Shown in pieces: positions 61,131 to 64,000 of a DNA stretch of 64,000 nt; positions within the stretch are counted from its first letter, which is position 1; each line of letters opens with the position of its first letter. Position numbers and translations under genes: made by a program. The notes beneath the pieces are model-generated. The model did no database searches. It had not been told where the DNA came from and saw only the letters and a list, made by a program, of their open reading frames with translations. Location of the stretch: positions 62,001 to 126,000 of the forward strand of contig JAFRSW010000014.1 in NCBI GenBank assembly GCA_017427385.1, in the 5' to 3' direction. The DNA comes from Bacteroidales bacterium. Its GTDB lineage: Bacteria; Bacteroidota; Bacteroidia; Bacteroidales; UBA932.

Positions 61131-62801
61131 TTATTTATAGAGGAAACGTTTGATGCTCATCTTCGGGGTTTTCTCGAAGGGCTGGAGCACAACTTCCACC
61201 TTTGTGAGCTGGCTGTAAGGGGGCAGATGCCTGTTTGCACCGCGGCGTACCTGCTCGGGAATGTCGGAGATCGCTTCTTCGTCGAGTCCTGCATTCTTGA
61301 TGCCGTCGGCATCGAGATATACGAGTGCGACGAGCTTGCCGGCACGGTCAACCACAACACTTTCAGCTACGAACTGGCGCTGGTTGACGGCGGCCTCCAC
61401 CTCTTCGGGATAGATGTTCTGTCCGTTGGCGCCGAGTATCATGCTCTTCGAGCGGCCGCGGATGAAGATATTGCCGTTGGCATCGATGGTGCCGAGGTCT
61501 CCGGTGTGGAGATATCCGTCGGAAGTGAATACTGCGGAATCCGCTTCGGGATACTTGTAGTAACCGCTGCAGATGTTGGCTCCCTTGGCCTGGATTTCTC
61601 CGGCGACGTTTTCGGGATCTTCGGAGTCGATACGCACATCGGCACAGTCTACGGCCTTGCCGCAGGAACCTGGAGCATAATCCCAGGGGTGTTCATAGGC
61701 AAGCAGCGGGGCGGCTTCCGTCATGCCGTAACCAACGGTATAGGGAAGCCTGATCTTGCGGAAGCAGCGCTCTACTTCCGGGTTGAGGGCGGCACCGCCC
61801 ATGATGAACTCACGGACGCTTCCGCCGAATGCGGAACGAAGTTTTTCACCGACTTTCTTGTAAATGATGCCGCTGATGCCGGGGATGGCGGTCAGGATCT
61901 TCATGTACCACTTGCTGAGTACAGGCTTGATGGATGCCTTATAGACTTTCTCCAGCACGAGGGGAACGGTAATGACGATGTAGGGCTTGACTTCCTGCAT
62001 GGCCTTCAGCAGAAGTGAAGGTGAAGGAGTCTTGCCGAGATAGTAGACCGTTACGCCGCTGATGAGCGGATAGAGGAACTCGTAGGTGAGCCCGTAGATA
62101 TGGCCCATGGGGAGCATCGAAACGATGCTGTCGGCATTGCTGCAGGGAATGAAGCGCTGGCCGAAATCGATGGTGGCGCTGAAGCATTCGTAGCGGAGCA
62201 TTACGCCCTTGGGGTTGCCCGTGGAACCGGAAGTATAGTTGATGACTGCGAGATCCTTGTCGTTATCGGTGGGATAATTGACCTTGGATGCATCGAATCC
62301 TTTCGGGAACTTCTCCTTGAAACTCTTGTCTATTTTGGTGTATGCCTTGATCAGGCCCTCGTCGCTGCCCCAGATAGGCATGAGGTCTGCGAGACTCACT
62401 ACATAACGGAGTTGAGGCATCTTCTTGACATCAAGCTTCTGGAAAAGCTCGGGATCGGTGAAGAGGACTACACTGTCGGAGTGGTCGGTCAGGCGTTCGA
62501 CGGCTTCGGGGAGGAAGTCGGCGAGAAGCGGAACCACTACCGCCTCATATGTAGAAATGGACAGGAAGGAAACGGCCCAGTTGGCGGAGTTCTTTCCGCA
62601 AAGGGTGATTTTGTCCCCCTTCTTAATTCCGGCCTCTTCGAATGCTATGTGAATACGTTCGATTTTGCGGGCGAGTTCACCGAAAGTGTATTGCTGCCCA
62701 TGATAATCGCATAATGCAAGCTCGTTCCACCATGTTGCCATGGATTTCTGAAGTTTGCTCAGGAAATGCTCCGCCTTGGGAGCTTCAGGTCTTTTGTACA
62801 T
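61131..62801 (-). CDS. AMP-binding acyl-CoA ligase (long-chain fatty acid type)
   Basis: 556 residues. ATP/AMP motifs INYTSGSTGNPKGVML (about 188-203), YGMTEAAPLL (about 350), HTGDLG (about 425), RSKSMILGANGQNIYPEEVE (about 443-462), and the C-terminal catalytic Lys in KMSIKRF. It makes acyl-CoA from a fatty acid, ATP and CoA via an acyl-adenylate. No membrane helix. It has its own promoter and terminator and no metabolic partner beside it. Confidence 0.9.
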   Translation of the reverse strand: MYKRPEAPKAEHFLSKLQKSMATWWNELALCDYHGQQYTFGELARKIERIHIAFEEAGIKKGDKITLCGKNSANWAVSFLSISTYEAVVVPLLADFLPEAVERLTDHSDSVVLFTDPELFQKLDVKKMPQLRYVVSLADLMPIWGSDEGLIKAYTKIDKSFKEKFPKGFDASKVNYPTDNDKDLAVINYTSGSTGNPKGVMLRYECFSATIDFGQRFIPCSNADSIVSMLPMGHIYGLTYEFLYPLISGVTVYYLGKTPSPSLLLKAMQEVKPYIVITVPLVLEKVYKASIKPVLSKWYMKILTAIPGISGIIYKKVGEKLRSAFGGSVREFIMGGAALNPEVERCFRKIRLPYTVGYGMTEAAPLLAYEHPWDYAPGSCGKAVDCADVRIDSEDPENVAGEIQAKGANICSGYYKYPEADSAVFTSDGYLHTGDLGTIDANGNIFIRGRSKSMILGANGQNIYPEEVEAAVNQRQFVAESVVVDRAGKLVALVYLDADGIKNAGLDEEAISDIPEQVRRGANRHLPPYSQLTKVEVVLQPFEKTPKMSIKRFLYK

Positions 62802-62839
62802 ATTATATAGTTTAAAATAACTGCCTGTTGGCTATCAGA

Positions 62840-62870
62840 CAAAAGTACTGCCAATAGCAGGACTGTACAA
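62840..62870 (-). promoter_or_regulatory. promoter of the acyl-CoA ligase gene
   Basis: Minus-strand TTG (62870-62868), 20 nt, TACTTTTG (62847-62840), a full match to the Bacteroidota consensus. The ATG at 62801 is 39 bp downstream. Confidence 0.7.
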
Positions 62871-62901
62871 GAATAATTGACGGTATGTGGTGAAAATTGA
62901 T

Positions 62902-62909
62902 TATGTTTG
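62902..62909 (+). promoter_or_regulatory. -7 box of the HAD gene
   Basis: TATGTTTG, with a TTG 22 nt upstream (62877-62879). The ATG at 62942 follows after 32 bp. Confidence 0.5.
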
Positions 62910-62941
62910 TGGCGAAATTTGACAATAAGGGGTAAAAAGCT

Positions 62942-63787
62942 ATGGCAAAAAAACCGATAGTAGCGCTGATCTACGACTTCGACGGCACTCTGAGTCCAGG
63001 CAATATGCAGGAGTTTGGGTTCATCCAGGCGGTGGGCAAGACTAAGGAAGAGTTCTGGAAAATGAGCGACGGCATCGCAGTCGGTCAGGATGCGAGCAAT
63101 GTGCTGGCCTACATGAAGCTGATGTTCGACGAGGCCCGCAAGGCGGGCATCCCCCTGCGTCGCAGCAAGTTCAAGGAATTCGGCAAGCACATAGAGCTCT
63201 ATGAAGGCGTGAAGGAGTGGTTCGGGATAGTGAATGAGTATGGGCGTCAGAAGGGTGTGCGCGTGGAGCATTACATCAACTCGTCCGGCCTGAAGGAGAT
63301 AATAGAGGGCTCGTCCATCGCAAAGGAATTCCACCACATATATGCGGGCACCTTTATATATAATGAAGAAGGCATAGCGGAATGGCCCGGTATAGCGGTG
63401 GACCACACGGCTAAGACCCAGTTCCTGTTCAAGATCAGCAAGGGCATCACCAGCCAGCACGATTCCAAGATGGTGAACGCCAGCATCGCGGACGACAAGA
63501 AACGCATCCCCTTCTCGCACATGATCTACTTCGGCGACGGAGAAACGGACATCCCCTGCATGAAGATAGTGGGAATGTTCGGAGGCAACCCCATCGCCGT
63601 ATATGATCCGGACTCCGCCAAGAAGAAGGCCACGGCCCAGAAGCTTCAGCGTCAGGGGCGCGTGAAATTCATCACCCCCGCCACATACACCAGAGATTCG
63701 AGAACATTCAAGATCGTGGCCGCAATCATCGACAAGGTGAAAGCGGAGGACGACCTTGCCAAACTGTCATCAAAAAGTATCAAATAA
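62942..63787 (+). CDS. HAD-superfamily hydrolase
   Basis: 281 residues. Motif I YDFDGTLSP (about 10-18, the two catalytic Asp), motif II Ser in HYINSSGL (about 115), motif III Lys region, and motif IV YFGDGETDIPCM (about 197-208). A helical cap is inserted after motif I (about 20-90). It is probably a phosphatase on a small metabolite; substrate unknown. It overlaps the next gene by one base (TAATG). Confidence 0.85.
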   Translation: MAKKPIVALIYDFDGTLSPGNMQEFGFIQAVGKTKEEFWKMSDGIAVGQDASNVLAYMKLMFDEARKAGIPLRRSKFKEFGKHIELYEGVKEWFGIVNEYGRQKGVRVEHYINSSGLKEIIEGSSIAKEFHHIYAGTFIYNEEGIAEWPGIAVDHTAKTQFLFKISKGITSQHDSKMVNASIADDKKRIPFSHMIYFGDGETDIPCMKIVGMFGGNPIAVYDPDSAKKKATAQKLQRQGRVKFITPATYTRDSRTFKIVAAIIDKVKAEDDLAKLSSKSIK

Positions 63788-64000
63788 TGAAGAGATTATC
63801 CTTAATAGCAGGATGCCTGCTCCTTTCCGTCCTGGCGTTTGCACAGGAGGGGGAAGGTTCCCGCTTTTCCGTACGTCTGGGCACCGGACTGCCCGGATCT
63901 GGTGCGGAGAAGTTCGTCTCCGGTCTGAGCACCGGGCACTATGGCATCCAGGGAATATATGACGACTATTATTCAGATACGAAGGCTCTTCCTGCCATAT
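63787..64000 (+). CDS. exported protein, 3' end outside window
   Basis: First 71 codons of a gene starting at ATG 63787, overlapping the HAD stop. It has a clear signal peptide (MKRLSLIAGCLLLSVLAFAQ) and then a mature start EGEGSRFSVRLGTGLPG, like many Bacteroidota outer-membrane beta-barrel proteins. Too little is present to name it. The stretch GGGGGAAGGTTCCCGC in its codons resembles the 14-kb repeat core but is coding. Confidence 0.7.
   Translation, partial: MKRLSLIAGCLLLSVLAFAQEGEGSRFSVRLGTGLPGSGAEKFVSGLSTGHYGIQGIYDDYYSDTKALPAI

Noticed and set aside
63850..63875. Copy of the GGGGAAGGT repeat in the last gene
   Set aside because: Only a short match, it is in coding sequence directly after a signal peptide and has no partner arm.
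1..64000. CRISPR array, prophage or insertion sequence
   Set aside because: No run of regularly spaced direct repeats, no transposase, integrase or phage structural motif was seen; the repeats found are short and palindromic.

Overview
The window looks like a chromosomal segment of a Bacteroidota, most likely Bacteroidales, of moderately high GC by eye. The evidence is two SusC/SusD pairs with many signal-peptidase-II lipoproteins, a family-typical fused E1 alpha-beta 2-oxoacid dehydrogenase, promoters of the TTTG/TTG – about 20 nt – TAnnTTTG type (best seen at 10.4, 61.07 and 62.85 kb), and weak Shine-Dalgarno sites. The species cannot be fixed; a gut Bacteroidales with higher GC than Bacteroides itself fits.

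Region by region. (1) 0-10.4 kb, minus strand, one apparent operon read from a promoter at 10.4 kb: E2, E3 and fused E1 of a 2-oxoacid dehydrogenase, a PHP-domain protein, an aldolase/short-chain-dehydrogenase fusion of the RhaEW type, a SorE-like zinc dehydrogenase, and a class II aldolase cut by the window edge. Three different short repeat elements sit in this operon, one of them in frame inside the E2 linker. (2) 10.5-14.7 kb: gmk-nadD (plus), corA and an Ntn-type amidohydrolase (minus), recR (plus). (3) 14.7-19.4 kb: a GH27 alpha-galactosidase directly behind recR and a convergent GH106-type glycosidase. (4) 19.6-41.5 kb: an eleven-gene, tightly packed plus-strand polysaccharide utilisation locus: two paralogous beta-rich lipoproteins, two SusC/SusD pairs, a small SusE-position lipoprotein, an SGNH-hydrolase/GLUG lipoprotein, a GH78 rhamnosidase and two metallo-beta-lactamase-fold hydrolases with twin-arginine-like leaders. 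No hybrid two-component, sigma/anti-sigma or AraC regulator is in view. (5) 41.5-49.8 kb: pnuC, then rpsA, RNase Z, a LysM glucosaminidase, mltG, a RelA/SpoT homologue and an SDR. (6) 49.9-52.0 kb: radical SAM/SPASM protein plus Gfo/Idh/MocA oxidoreductase, with a possible 27-residue ORF downstream. (7) 52.1-61.0 kb, minus: uvrB, then a nucleobase cluster transcribed guaB-guaA-uracil permease-apt-outer membrane channel-AzgA-like permease. (8) 61.1-64.0 kb: an acyl-CoA ligase, a HAD hydrolase and the start of an exported protein.

How they work together. The glycosidases (GH27, GH78, GH106) and the PUL suggest use of a glycan rich in rhamnose and galactose, such as a pectic rhamnogalacturonan or an exopolysaccharide. 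The aldolase/SDR fusion at 1.9-3.9 kb is of a type that splits rhamnulose-1-phosphate and oxidises the lactaldehyde formed, so the two regions may serve one diet; this is inference, because rhamnose isomerase and kinase are not in the window. The nucleobase cluster joins uptake across both membranes with salvage (Apt) and the GMP branch (GuaB, GuaA). Its GuaB lacks the CBS regulatory module.

The best candidates for something undescribed are the PUL with its Tat-type MBL hydrolases and a SusC lacking the usual N-terminal extension, the 2-oxoacid dehydrogenase/aldolase operon, the radical SAM/oxidoreductase pair, and the palindromic elements at 3.9, 8.95, 10.0 and 13.9 kb. No CRISPR array, transposase, prophage, rRNA or tRNA gene was found.
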